From positions 1 through 7,110 of the forward strand of contig JAPOOH010000450.1 in the NCBI GenBank assembly GCA_026713505.1: 7,110 bases of DNA, in the 5' to 3' direction. The notes beneath the pieces are model-generated. The model saw only the letters and a list, made by a program, of their open reading frames with translations. It was not told the origin of the DNA and did not search any database. Below, one piece after another: positions 1-5,501 of this stretch; positions within the stretch are counted from its first letter, which is position 1; each line of letters begins with the position of its first letter. The stretch is from Chloroflexota bacterium. Its GTDB lineage: Bacteria; Chloroflexota; Dehalococcoidia; Lucifugimonadales; Australimonadaceae. The position numbers and the translations under genes are program-made.

Positions 1-9
1 CCTTGCCTG

Positions 10-1119
10 CTACTCCTGTTGCGGCTTGAGCAGGTCCTCCACCGAGCGCAGGCCGGGGTGGGCGTCCGCCACGTACTGCGGGATCAGGAAGGCGCTCTGC
101 CAGGCAACACTCGCCAGGCTGTCACCGATCTCGACAACCGTGCCAGCCTCCGAGGCTTCGGTCCACGCAGCCTGCTGGTTCGGCAGCCAGATCTCCATCG
201 TGACGTTGGTGTCACCGGCGGCCAGCGCCTGCATGAGCGGGATGGTGCCGCCAGCCACCGAATCGGTCGGGTAGCCGTAGCCAGCTTCGATGACGAGCCT
301 CGCCACTGCGTTCTGCAGCAACGCCGTGCTCCAGTTCAGGTCGGAGAAGATAATGGTCGGCTTGCTGTCGTCGGTCTCAACGGGAGCTCCGCCCGCGACC
401 GCGGCCATCTTCCCGAGCGCCTCGGGCGAGACCCAGGCCGTCCACTCCTGGGACTGCGCCATCCACCAGGCAGCCACGTCCTGGTAGTCGTCGCCGGTCT
501 CGTCCAGGCGGCCGAGCAGCGCGTTGACGGCGTCGTCACTCAGCGTCCAATTGCTGAGGAACTCGACTACGTCGGGCGCAGTCTCCTGCAACTCGGTGCG
601 CACCGCGATCAACACGTCCGCGTCCGAGTACTCGCAGGCCTGCGTGATGTCCTCAGCCTCGGTGACCGCGCTCATGTGGTCCCAGCACTCCGCCGAGTAG
701 GCCGGCTCTTCCAGGCGGTAGAAGCCGCCGTACTGGTTGTTCAGTTTCGCCGGAAGCGTCTCCGGGCCCCAGTAGTAGAAGAGGATGTTCTCGCCCTTCT
801 CAAAGGCGCCGAGGATCTCGGCGTTCAACCCTTCGTAGGAACCGGGGTTGATAAGCTCGACCACGTCCTGCAGACCGTAGCCGTACACCTGCTTCTCGTT
901 GACGACTTCGCACTCCCAGCCGGGGATGCACGTGACCAGACCGGCCTTGCCCGCACTGTCCGAGCGGACGAAGAGTTCCCAGTAGGCCGGTGGCACCGGA
1001 GTCGGCGTCGCTGTCGGCACCGGAGTCGGCGTCGGGGTCGGGTCCTCGCCGCACGCTCCCAGCACGATCGTCATCAGGGCTATGAGCCCCACTACCAATA
1101 GATATCTCATTGTCTTCAT
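10..1119 (-). CDS. Glycine betaine/quaternary-amine ABC transporter solute-binding lipoprotein, halves permuted relative to ProX
   Basis: This 369-residue lipoprotein captures solute outside the membrane for the ATPase and permease encoded upstream. Residues 1-22 form a signal peptide ending in lipobox LGAC with C23 as the lipidated cysteine; residues 27-44 are a Thr-Pro linker. Residues 45-240 match the second half of ProX: DSAGKAGLVTC, CIPGWEC (W68, Cys pair C64/C70), FYYWGP (W117), a second Cys pair C145/C162, and a C-terminal-like WTAWV segment. Residues 252-366 match the first half of ProX: FSDLNWS, EAGYGYPTDSV, MEIWLPNQQ (W311) and SVEDLL. The protein is thus circularly permuted relative to E. 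coli ProX, as B. subtilis OpuAC is from memory. W68, W117 and W311 align with the ProX aromatic cage, which supports a quaternary-ammonium ligand; betaine, choline, TMAO or DMSP cannot be distinguished. The ATG at 1119 follows GGAGGAGG with 7-base spacing; an in-frame ATG at 1185 has poorer SD spacing and would put 22 charged residues before the signal peptide. Confidence 0.9.
   Translation of the reverse strand: MKTMRYLLVVGLIALMTIVLGACGEDPTPTPTPVPTATPTPVPPAYWELFVRSDSAGKAGLVTCIPGWECEVVNEKQVYGYGLQDVVELINPGSYEGLNAEILGAFEKGENILFYYWGPETLPAKLNNQYGGFYRLEEPAYSAECWDHMSAVTEAEDITQACEYSDADVLIAVRTELQETAPDVVEFLSNWTLSDDAVNALLGRLDETGDDYQDVAAWWMAQSQEWTAWVSPEALGKMAAVAGGAPVETDDSKPTIIFSDLNWSTALLQNAVARLVIEAGYGYPTDSVAGGTIPLMQALAAGDTNVTMEIWLPNQQAAWTEASEAGTVVEIGDSLASVAWQSAFLIPQYVADAHPGLRSVEDLLKPQQE
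992..1034. repeat. 19-bp direct repeat encoding part of the Thr-Pro linker
   Basis: The 19-base sequence GGCACCGGAGTCGGCGTCG occurs at 992-1010 and again at 1016-1034, a 24-base period. It encodes the Pro/Thr/Val linker just after the lipobox of the binding lipoprotein. The repeat keeps the reading frame, so linker length could change by whole codons without breaking the gene. Confidence 0.8.
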
Positions 1120-1123
1120 GCAG

Positions 1124-1135
1124 TAACCTCCTCCT
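1124..1135 (-). promoter_or_regulatory. Strong Shine-Dalgarno site of the binding-protein gene
   Basis: On the minus strand AAGGAGGAGG precedes ATG at 1119 with seven bases between. It extends the core SD consensus and is preceded by six A residues, so it should be single-stranded and strong. This fits the need for more binding protein than permease. It decides the start of the lipoprotein against the in-frame ATG at 1185. Confidence 0.8.
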
Positions 1136-1147
1136 TTTTTGTTGTCG

Positions 1148-1178
1148 GGCCGCTCTCGCGTGGTTCCGCCGAGCGGCC
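1148..1178 (-). promoter_or_regulatory. Intercistronic hairpin between permease and binding-protein genes
   Basis: A perfect 8-bp inverted repeat (GGCCGCTC with GAGCGGCC) has arms at 1171-1178 and 1148-1155 and a 15-base loop, inside which GCG and CGC can add a short inner stem. On the transcribed minus strand it is followed by an A-rich, not a T-rich, stretch, so it is not a classical intrinsic terminator. It lies between the permease stop and the SD of the lipoprotein. It could protect or set the processing of the downstream mRNA, as intercistronic stems do in other binding-protein operons. The structure is seen; the role is inferred. Confidence 0.6.
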
Positions 1179-1193
1179 TCTGCATGACCTTCC

Positions 1194-2261
1194 CTAATGA
1201 CCGCCGGTAAGCGCCTGCTGGCGCTCCCTGGCGGCTGCCTGCGTAAGGCGGTCTATGATGATGGCGAGCACCACGATGCCGATGCCGCCGAAGAGCGCCT
1301 TGCCGGGTTCCAGCCGGCCCAGAGCGCGGTTCACGTCTTCGCCGAGTCCGCCTGCGCCCACGAGCGACGCGATGACCACCATAGCCAACGCCATCATGGT
1401 CGTCTGGTTGATGCCCGCCATGATAGTTGGCACGGCCATGGGTATCTGCACCTTCCACAGGAGCTGGCGCGGGGTCGTTCCGAACGAGCGCGCCGCCTCC
1501 ACTACTCCGGGAGATACCTGGCGGATGCCGAGGCTCGTGAGGCGTATCGCCGGGGGCACGGCGTAGATAACGGTGGCGAAGATAGCGGGCACATTGCCGA
1601 TGCCGAAGAACATCACCGCCGGTACAAGGTAGACGAAGCTCGGCATCGTCTGCATCGCGTCGAGCAGGGGGCGAAGCATCGCGTCCAGCGTGTCGCTCCG
1701 GGCGATGACGATGCCCATCGGTATGGCGATTGCAATCGATATGGTGACCGCCACGACGATCAGGGCCAGGGTTTCCATGGCGCTGGGCCAGAGCCCGAGG
1801 GTGCCAAGCCCCGCAAGGGTAGCGGCCGAGAATATGGCGATCCTCGGCCCGGCCAAACGGAGGCCGAGCAACATTACCCCGATGATCAAGACCGGCCACG
1901 GGATCCAGAGGAAGACTTTCTCCACAGCAAGAAGGAACTTCAGTACCGCATTTGAGATCGCATCGAACAGGAAGGCACCCTCCCGTGTGGTCCAGAAGAT
2001 CGCGGTATCCACGCACTCGGAGGTCGCCCGGCCAAGGTTGTCAGGGGTGGCGCCGTCCGAGCAGACGCTGCCGAGGCGCTCGCTGATCCCGAAGAAGTTC
2101 TCCGGGGGTTCAACTTCGGTGCCCCAGAGCCCCACGAAGACAACCGTCACGACCAGGAGGATGGCGAACCCGCCGCCGTAGACGTACCGGTCCGGCAGAG
2201 CGGCCAAACGCCGCCACAGGCTTCCGCCGTTGCCGTTTCCTGTTGGTGATATCGCTGCCAT
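1194..2261 (-). CDS. Compatible-solute ABC transporter permease (ProW/OpuAB type, MetI fold)
   Basis: This 355-residue inner-membrane protein forms the channel of the importer. A first hydrophobic helix lies at about 31-46, followed by a polar loop (about 47-105) holding two cysteines, C67 and C83. The core membrane domain runs from about 108 to 337. The EAA loop that docks on the ATPase is clear at 255-283 (EAARSFGTTPRQLLWKVQIP, then AVPTIMAG). Other family landmarks are DAMQTMPSFVYLVPAVMFFGIG at 201-222 and VGAGGLGEDV at 301-310. The ATG at 2261 is preceded by AGGAG with 7-base spacing. An open frame reaches 27 codons further upstream, but those residues are Arg-rich readthrough of the ATPase gene end and are not taken as protein. 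The ATPase stop lies only 10 bases upstream, so the genes are almost certainly co-transcribed and probably translationally coupled. Confidence 0.93.
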   Translation of the reverse strand: MAAISPTGNGNGGSLWRRLAALPDRYVYGGGFAILLVVTVVFVGLWGTEVEPPENFFGISERLGSVCSDGATPDNLGRATSECVDTAIFWTTREGAFLFDAISNAVLKFLLAVEKVFLWIPWPVLIIGVMLLGLRLAGPRIAIFSAATLAGLGTLGLWPSAMETLALIVVAVTISIAIAIPMGIVIARSDTLDAMLRPLLDAMQTMPSFVYLVPAVMFFGIGNVPAIFATVIYAVPPAIRLTSLGIRQVSPGVVEAARSFGTTPRQLLWKVQIPMAVPTIMAGINQTTMMALAMVVIASLVGAGGLGEDVNRALGRLEPGKALFGGIGIVVLAIIIDRLTQAAARERQQALTGGH

Positions 2262-2271
2262 AGGCGGTCTC

Positions 2272-3537
2272 CTAGTTCGCGTCAGCCCCGATGCCGATGG
2301 CACTGGTTGCCGCGCTCTCCTCCGCCTCCGCAACGCTCTCACGTTCCATCATCTCGATGACCGAGCGAGGCACGATCTGACCGATCAGTCTGCCATCGGC
2401 GTCTATGAGGGGTTGAGGTCCAGACATGTGCCGCACGAGCGGCAGCGCTGCTGAAACCGACATATCCTCCGACAGCGGAGTCACATCGTCCAGGAGCACC
2501 TCAGTGCAATCAGAACGGTCGCTCTGTTTCGCTTCGGCGAGCTTTGCGAAGCTCACCGCGCCAACGTAGGTGTTGTGCTTGTCCGCGACGAAACCGCACA
2601 CCTCGCCCTGCTCGCCGAGCGCATTCATTGCCTCTTTCGGCGACATGTCCGCGTGCAGCTTCACCTGGACGGGCTCCATGATCGTCCGCAGGGTGACCAC
2701 GGAGGACTTCCGCACGTCACGCACGAATTCGGCGACGTAGTCGTCGGCGGGGTTGTCGAGTATCTCTTCACCGGTGCCCATCTGGATGACGGAGCCGTCG
2801 CGCATGATGGCGATGTGGTCGCCGAGTTTCAGCGCCTCGCTCAGGTCGTGCGTGATGAAGATGATGGTCTTGTGCATCTGCTGCTGCAGGCGCAGCAACT
2901 CGTTCTGCATGTCCCGGCGGATGAGTGGGTCCAGGCCGCTGAAAGGCTCGTCCATCAGCAGCACGTCCGGGTCCGCGGCGAGCGCCCGGGCGAGCCCGAC
3001 ACGCTGTTGCATGCCGCCGCTCAGGGCATTGGGACGGAACTGCTCCCATCCCGTGAGGCCCACGAGGTCCAACACCTCGTGAGCGCGCTCCATGCGCTCA
3101 TCCCTTTCCATACCCCGGATCTCCAGGCCCCAGGCGGCGTTCTCCTCCACGGTCCGGTGGGGGAGCAGGCCGAAGTGTTGGAAGACCATCGCTGTTTTGG
3201 TGCGCCGATAGTCGGTAAGCTGCTCTTCGGTGTAGCCGAGGATGTCCTCGCCGTCCACGGCGATGGAGCCGAACGTCGGCTCGATCAGGCGCAGCAGCGT
3301 TCGTACGAGCGTGGACTTGCCGCTGCCCGACAGGCCCATAACGACGAACGTCTCCCCGGTCTGCACGTCGAAGTTGACATCTCTCAAGCCGACCACCAGG
3401 GCTGACTCCTCGCGAAGTTCCGATTTGCTCTTCTGAAGTAACTCGTCGGTCAGTTCCGTGGGCGCGCCGGTACCGAAGACCTTCCAGAGGCCCCTGACGC
3501 TTACTTTCGGTTGTGTGCCGTTGTTGCTTGCCGCCAT
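2272..3537 (-). CDS. Compatible-solute ABC transporter ATPase with tandem CBS domains (ProV/OpuAA type)
   Basis: This 421-residue cytoplasmic ATPase powers the importer. The nucleotide-binding domain has Walker A GLSGSGKST (68-76), Q-loop Q120, signature LSGGMQQR (172-179), Walker B VLLMDEP (192-198), D-loop SGLD (200-203) and switch H230. The insertion before Walker A (about 22-50) is the usual ProV/OpuAA feature. Residues 282-338 and 352-397 look like two CBS domains, which in OpuA act as the ionic-strength/osmotic sensor. The last 25 residues form an acidic tail (E398, E400, E404, E406, E407, D419), and an anionic tail of this kind modulates osmosensing in the Lactococcus enzyme. It is the first gene of the operon. 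The start at 3537 has a GGAGG-type SD 7 bases away; that SD lies in a predicted stem. Confidence 0.95.
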   Translation of the reverse strand: MAASNNGTQPKVSVRGLWKVFGTGAPTELTDELLQKSKSELREESALVVGLRDVNFDVQTGETFVVMGLSGSGKSTLVRTLLRLIEPTFGSIAVDGEDILGYTEEQLTDYRRTKTAMVFQHFGLLPHRTVEENAAWGLEIRGMERDERMERAHEVLDLVGLTGWEQFRPNALSGGMQQRVGLARALAADPDVLLMDEPFSGLDPLIRRDMQNELLRLQQQMHKTIIFITHDLSEALKLGDHIAIMRDGSVIQMGTGEEILDNPADDYVAEFVRDVRKSSVVTLRTIMEPVQVKLHADMSPKEAMNALGEQGEVCGFVADKHNTYVGAVSFAKLAEAKQSDRSDCTEVLLDDVTPLSEDMSVSAALPLVRHMSGPQPLIDADGRLIGQIVPRSVIEMMERESVAEAEESAATSAIGIGADAN

Positions 3538-3544
3538 ACGTCAA

Positions 3545-3604
3545 CCTCCCCCCACCCACGCCTAGAAGCGCACGGCTCAGTTTAGATTCGCTCGGTGGGG
3601 GAGG
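3545..3604 (-). promoter_or_regulatory. Leader hairpin that would sequester the ATPase-gene Shine-Dalgarno
   Basis: On the minus strand CCTCCCCCACC (3604 to 3594) is complementary to GGTGGGGGGAGG (3556 to 3545), giving 11 base pairs with a single bulged G and a 37-base loop. The second arm contains the SD of the ATPase gene, 7 bases from its ATG. Any transcript starting upstream of 3604 could fold so that the ribosome site is masked. A transcript starting near 3572 would lack the anti-SD arm. The complementarity is seen directly; the regulation is inference. The G-rich arm may simply be a strong SD whose complement arose by chance in GC-rich DNA, but a match this long and this placed is unusual. 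Confidence 0.5.
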
Positions 3605-3656
3605 AACAAGTGAATTGCGAGGGACGCGAAACTACGCGTGCGCGCTCGGGTGATTC

Positions 3657-3707
3657 AGAGGGCTGGTGAGCTATATACCCGCACGCCACCCGGTGCGAGC
3701 GCCCTCT
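3657..3707. repeat. Nested inverted repeat upstream of the importer operon
   Basis: The outer arms AGAGGGC (3657-3663) and GCCCTCT (3701-3707) match perfectly over 7 bp. Inside them, CGCAC (3680-3684) and GTGCG (3693-3697) form a second 5-bp stem with an 8-base loop. A TATATA step at 3672-3677 lies in the interior. It may be part of a structured leader or a protein-binding site. No Rho-independent T-tract follows on either strand. Confidence 0.4.
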
Positions 3708-3758
3708 TGTCACTGTTCAGGGTTTACCCTAGCCATTTGAACGGAGGGTGTCAACGCA

Positions 3759-3798
3759 CGGAATCCGCCAGCGCTCCGCCGCATTCCGGCGGATTCCG
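3759..3798. repeat. 11-bp perfect inverted repeat
   Basis: CGGAATCCGCC at 3759-3769 and GGCGGATTCCG at 3788-3798 are perfect reverse complements, separated by 18 bases. The site is about 220 bases upstream of the importer ATPase start and about 200 bases downstream of the stop of the small gene. It could be an operator, a processing stem, or a distal 3' end structure of the small gene. No T-run follows on the minus strand. Confidence 0.55.
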
Positions 3799-4003
3799 GT
3801 GGGCCCGTCCTGGCGATCAGGATGCGGCTGCACAGAGGCGGCCTGCCGGCCGGCCGGAGCGTGTTCACGGGAAGCGGCGCCTTCCGGGTGCCGCGAGTGC
3901 TGAAACCCGGGGGCGACAGGGGCCGACATCGGATAGCTCAGGTGTACGACTTGATGGCTGTTTTCGTCGCCGCCACGCCGCGCAACGGCCAGTTCCGTGC
4001 AAG

Positions 4004-4462
4004 TCACTCCCTGCCGTCAGGTTGAGGCGTTTCCTCCGCGCCCTGCGGCGCGGGCGTTTCCTCCGCCTCTTGCGGCGCGGGCGTTTCCTCCGCCTCTTGC
4101 GGCGTGGGCGTTTCCTCCGCGCCCTGCAACGTGGGCTGCTCCTGCCGCTCACGGCCAGGAAGGAAGCGCGCGGCTTCAGGCACGAGAGCCCCCAGGATCG
4201 CCAGCGCACCCTGTGTCCAGCCGTTCACCGGGCGCAGGCAGATGTACTCCGACGTCAGTTCAAGATCGGCGATGCGCTCGAACTCACCACCCGTCGGGTG
4301 ATGCCCCAGCGGCACGATCGTCTTGTCCCCTTCTTTGCGAGTCTCGCCGTAGGTGAAGCCTTCCCTGTTGGCGACACGCTCCAATGCAGGTTTGGACGCC
4401 TTCCCCACCACAAAGGGCAACTTGAGCAAGAACACAACGGGGCGTAACAGTATTCCCAGCAT
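4004..4462 (-). CDS. Unrecognised 152-residue protein with hydrophobic N-terminus and acidic Pro-rich repeat tail
   Basis: I do not recognise a family. Residues 1-20 are hydrophobic with two basic residues (R7, K14), which could be a membrane anchor or amphipathic segment; there is no lipobox. Residues 21-105 look like a small folded domain with motifs REGFTYGE, PLGHHPTGGEFERIADLELTSEYICLRPVNGW and a hydrophobic stretch (ALAILGALVP). Residues about 112-148 are four copies of a 9-residue unit of the form PQ(E/G)AEETPA, giving an acidic, Pro-rich, probably disordered tail. The ATG at 4462 was chosen because GGAGG sits 5 bases upstream; the frame is open for another 115 codons, but those codons overlap the divergent promoter and the start of the exporter gene. 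It is transcribed away from the exporter. Confidence 0.72.
   Translation of the reverse strand: MLGILLRPVVFLLKLPFVVGKASKPALERVANREGFTYGETRKEGDKTIVPLGHHPTGGEFERIADLELTSEYICLRPVNGWTQGALAILGALVPEAARFLPGRERQEQPTLQGAEETPTPQEAEETPAPQEAEETPAPQGAEETPQPDGRE
4024..4131. repeat. Four tandem 27-bp repeats coding for the acidic tail
   Basis: Four head-to-tail 27-base units lie at 4024-4050, 4051-4077, 4078-4104 and 4105-4131. The two central copies are identical. The outer copies share GCGCCCTGC where the central ones have GCCTCTTGC. Each unit encodes nine residues on the minus strand, so copy-number change keeps the frame. This is typical of a minisatellite within a coding tail. Confidence 0.9.
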
Positions 4463-4467
4463 CACAA

Positions 4468-4519
4468 CCTCCAGGGGTGCATCGGAAGCGCCGGTGCAGG
4501 CCTTCTTCCGCATTATACT
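4468..4519. promoter_or_regulatory. Divergent promoter region with overlapping -10-like elements
   Basis: The 100-base spacer between the two divergent genes contains a perfect minus-strand TATAAT at 4512-4517, about 50 bases upstream of the small gene start; the SD for that gene is at 4468-4472. A plus-strand TATACT at 4514-4519 overlaps it and would serve the exporter operon. No good -35 hexamer is seen for either direction, so one or both may be fortuitous or activator dependent. If both are used, polymerases would compete for the same bases. Confidence 0.35.
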
Positions 4520-4562
4520 GGTATGCGACGACAGTTTACGGCGCAGCACGACGGGAGCCTCC

Positions 4563-5501
4563 ATGTCGACCATTCCTGCAACTCTGCCCACCGTGCATGC
4601 CGACGGCCTCTTCAAACGGTTCGGCAGCACTGTTGCCGTGCGGAATGTGAGCCTCTCCGTCAACCCGGGCGAAGTGGTTGGGCTCGTGGGCCCGAATGGC
4701 TCAGGGAAGACCACCACGATCCGCATGCTGCTGGACATCCTGCGGCCGGACGAGGGGTCCGTGTCCCTCTTCGGCGCGCCGGTCAGCCCCCGGGCGCAGT
4801 CGCGCATCGGCTACCTGCCGGAGGAACGCGGCCTCTATCGCAGCCTGCGAGTCATCCCCAACATGCTCTACCTCGCCGAGTTGAAGGGGATGCGGCGAGA
4901 GGACGCGCTCGTGCGCGCGGACGACCTGTTCGCGCTTCTCGGCCTGGAGCCGCACAAGGGCAAGAAGATCAGCGAGCTGAGCCGCGGCCTCGGTCAACTG
5001 GTGCAGTTCGCGGCCACCATCCTCCACGGACCCGACTTCATCGTGCTGGACGAACCGTTCTCCGGTCTGGACCCGGTGAACGTCCGCGTGATGAAGGACG
5101 CCGTCTCCCGGCTGCGGGGCGAGGGGGCGGCCATAATGTTCTCCACCCACCAGATGACGGACGTGGAGGAGTTGTGCGACCGCGTCATCATGATCGACCG
5201 GGGAACGGTCGTGCTGGACGGCCCGCTCGTCGACATCAAGCGCTGGTTCGCGGGGAACGACCTGTTCGTCGCGACCGACGTCGACCCACAGGGCGCGGAC
5301 GGCGTGCTCGAATCGCGGCGCGACGGCGCGGGCTACGCGCTGCGGCTCGCCGAAGGCCGCGCCCCGGAGGACGTGCTGCGGTCGCTCCTGGAACGCGGCG
5401 CTAAGATAGACCGCTTCGAGCTGGCGACGCCCAGCCTGGAGGAGATATTCCTGCGCGTGGTGCAACGCGACCGGATGGAAGAGGCGCGCGATGCAGAGTA
5501 A
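4563..5501 (+). CDS. ABC exporter ATPase, NatA/YhaQ type
   Basis: This 312-residue ATPase should drive the membrane partner encoded next to it. Motifs in order are Walker A GPNGSGKTT (43-51), the family-typical IGYLPEERGLY in the Q-loop position (82-92), a variant signature LSRGLGQLVQF (139-149), Walker B FIVLDEP (159-165), D-loop SGLD (167-170) and switch H196 in STHQM. The C-terminal part (about 225-300, ending SLEEIFLRVV) resembles the DUF4162-like domain found after many such ATPases. The ATG at 4563 has GGGAG 5 bases upstream; the frame is open 70 codons further, but those codons overlap the divergent small gene. Related pairs export sodium or antibiotics or have unknown substrates, so the substrate cannot be read from the sequence. 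The signature loop lacks the usual QQK (see findings). Confidence 0.92.
   Translation: MSTIPATLPTVHADGLFKRFGSTVAVRNVSLSVNPGEVVGLVGPNGSGKTTTIRMLLDILRPDEGSVSLFGAPVSPRAQSRIGYLPEERGLYRSLRVIPNMLYLAELKGMRREDALVRADDLFALLGLEPHKGKKISELSRGLGQLVQFAATILHGPDFIVLDEPFSGLDPVNVRVMKDAVSRLRGEGAAIMFSTHQMTDVEELCDRVIMIDRGTVVLDGPLVDIKRWFAGNDLFVATDVDPQGADGVLESRRDGAGYALRLAEGRAPEDVLRSLLERGAKIDRFELATPSLEEIFLRVVQRDRMEEARDAE

Larger units (their letters stand above)
3538..4003. other. Intergenic region of 466 bases with several inverted repeats, no convincing gene
   Basis: No reading frame here has a family signature, a good SD or a plausible composition. It is the upstream region of the importer operon and the downstream region of the small repeat-tailed gene. 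It holds the SD-masking stem (3545-3604), a nested stem (3657-3707), a short palindrome AGGGT-TT-ACCCT (3719-3730), an 11-bp inverted repeat (3759-3798), a 5-bp stem TCCTG/CAGGA (3808-3822) and GGAAG/CTTCC (3870-3885). I see no consensus sigma-70 promoter. The nearest minus-strand candidate is TAAACT at 3579-3584 with TTGTTC at 3604-3609, spacer 19, which is weak. Confidence 0.6.

Noticed and set aside
1148..1178. Intrinsic terminator between permease and binding protein
   Set aside because: The stem is good, but on the transcribed strand it is followed by A-rich and not U-rich sequence.
1120..1185. In-frame ATG at 1185 giving the binding protein a 22-residue N-terminal extension
   Set aside because: It has a poorly spaced SD, its codons coincide with the intercistronic hairpin, and the extension would place charged residues before a complete lipoprotein signal peptide.
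1120..2016. Long minus-strand open frame that would extend the binding protein upstream by 299 codons
   Set aside because: It runs through the permease gene in another frame, is rich in Arg/His/Gly, and the lipoprotein has a perfect SD, signal peptide and lipobox at 1119.
3729..4007. Minus-strand frame of 92 codons overlapping the small gene stop (GTGA overlap)
   Set aside because: The start would be GTG with an SD-like GGGA directly abutting it and no proper spacing. The sequence shows no domain and a random high-GC composition.
4024..4131. CRISPR-like array
   Set aside because: The four 27-bp units are directly abutting with no spacers and encode a 9-residue protein repeat in frame.
3638..4447. 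Plus-strand open frame of 269 codons with an Arg-rich repeat
   Set aside because: The repeat is the antisense reading of the 27-bp units in the minus-strand gene. There is no SD and the composition is Arg/Pro/Leu noise typical of GC-rich shadow frames.
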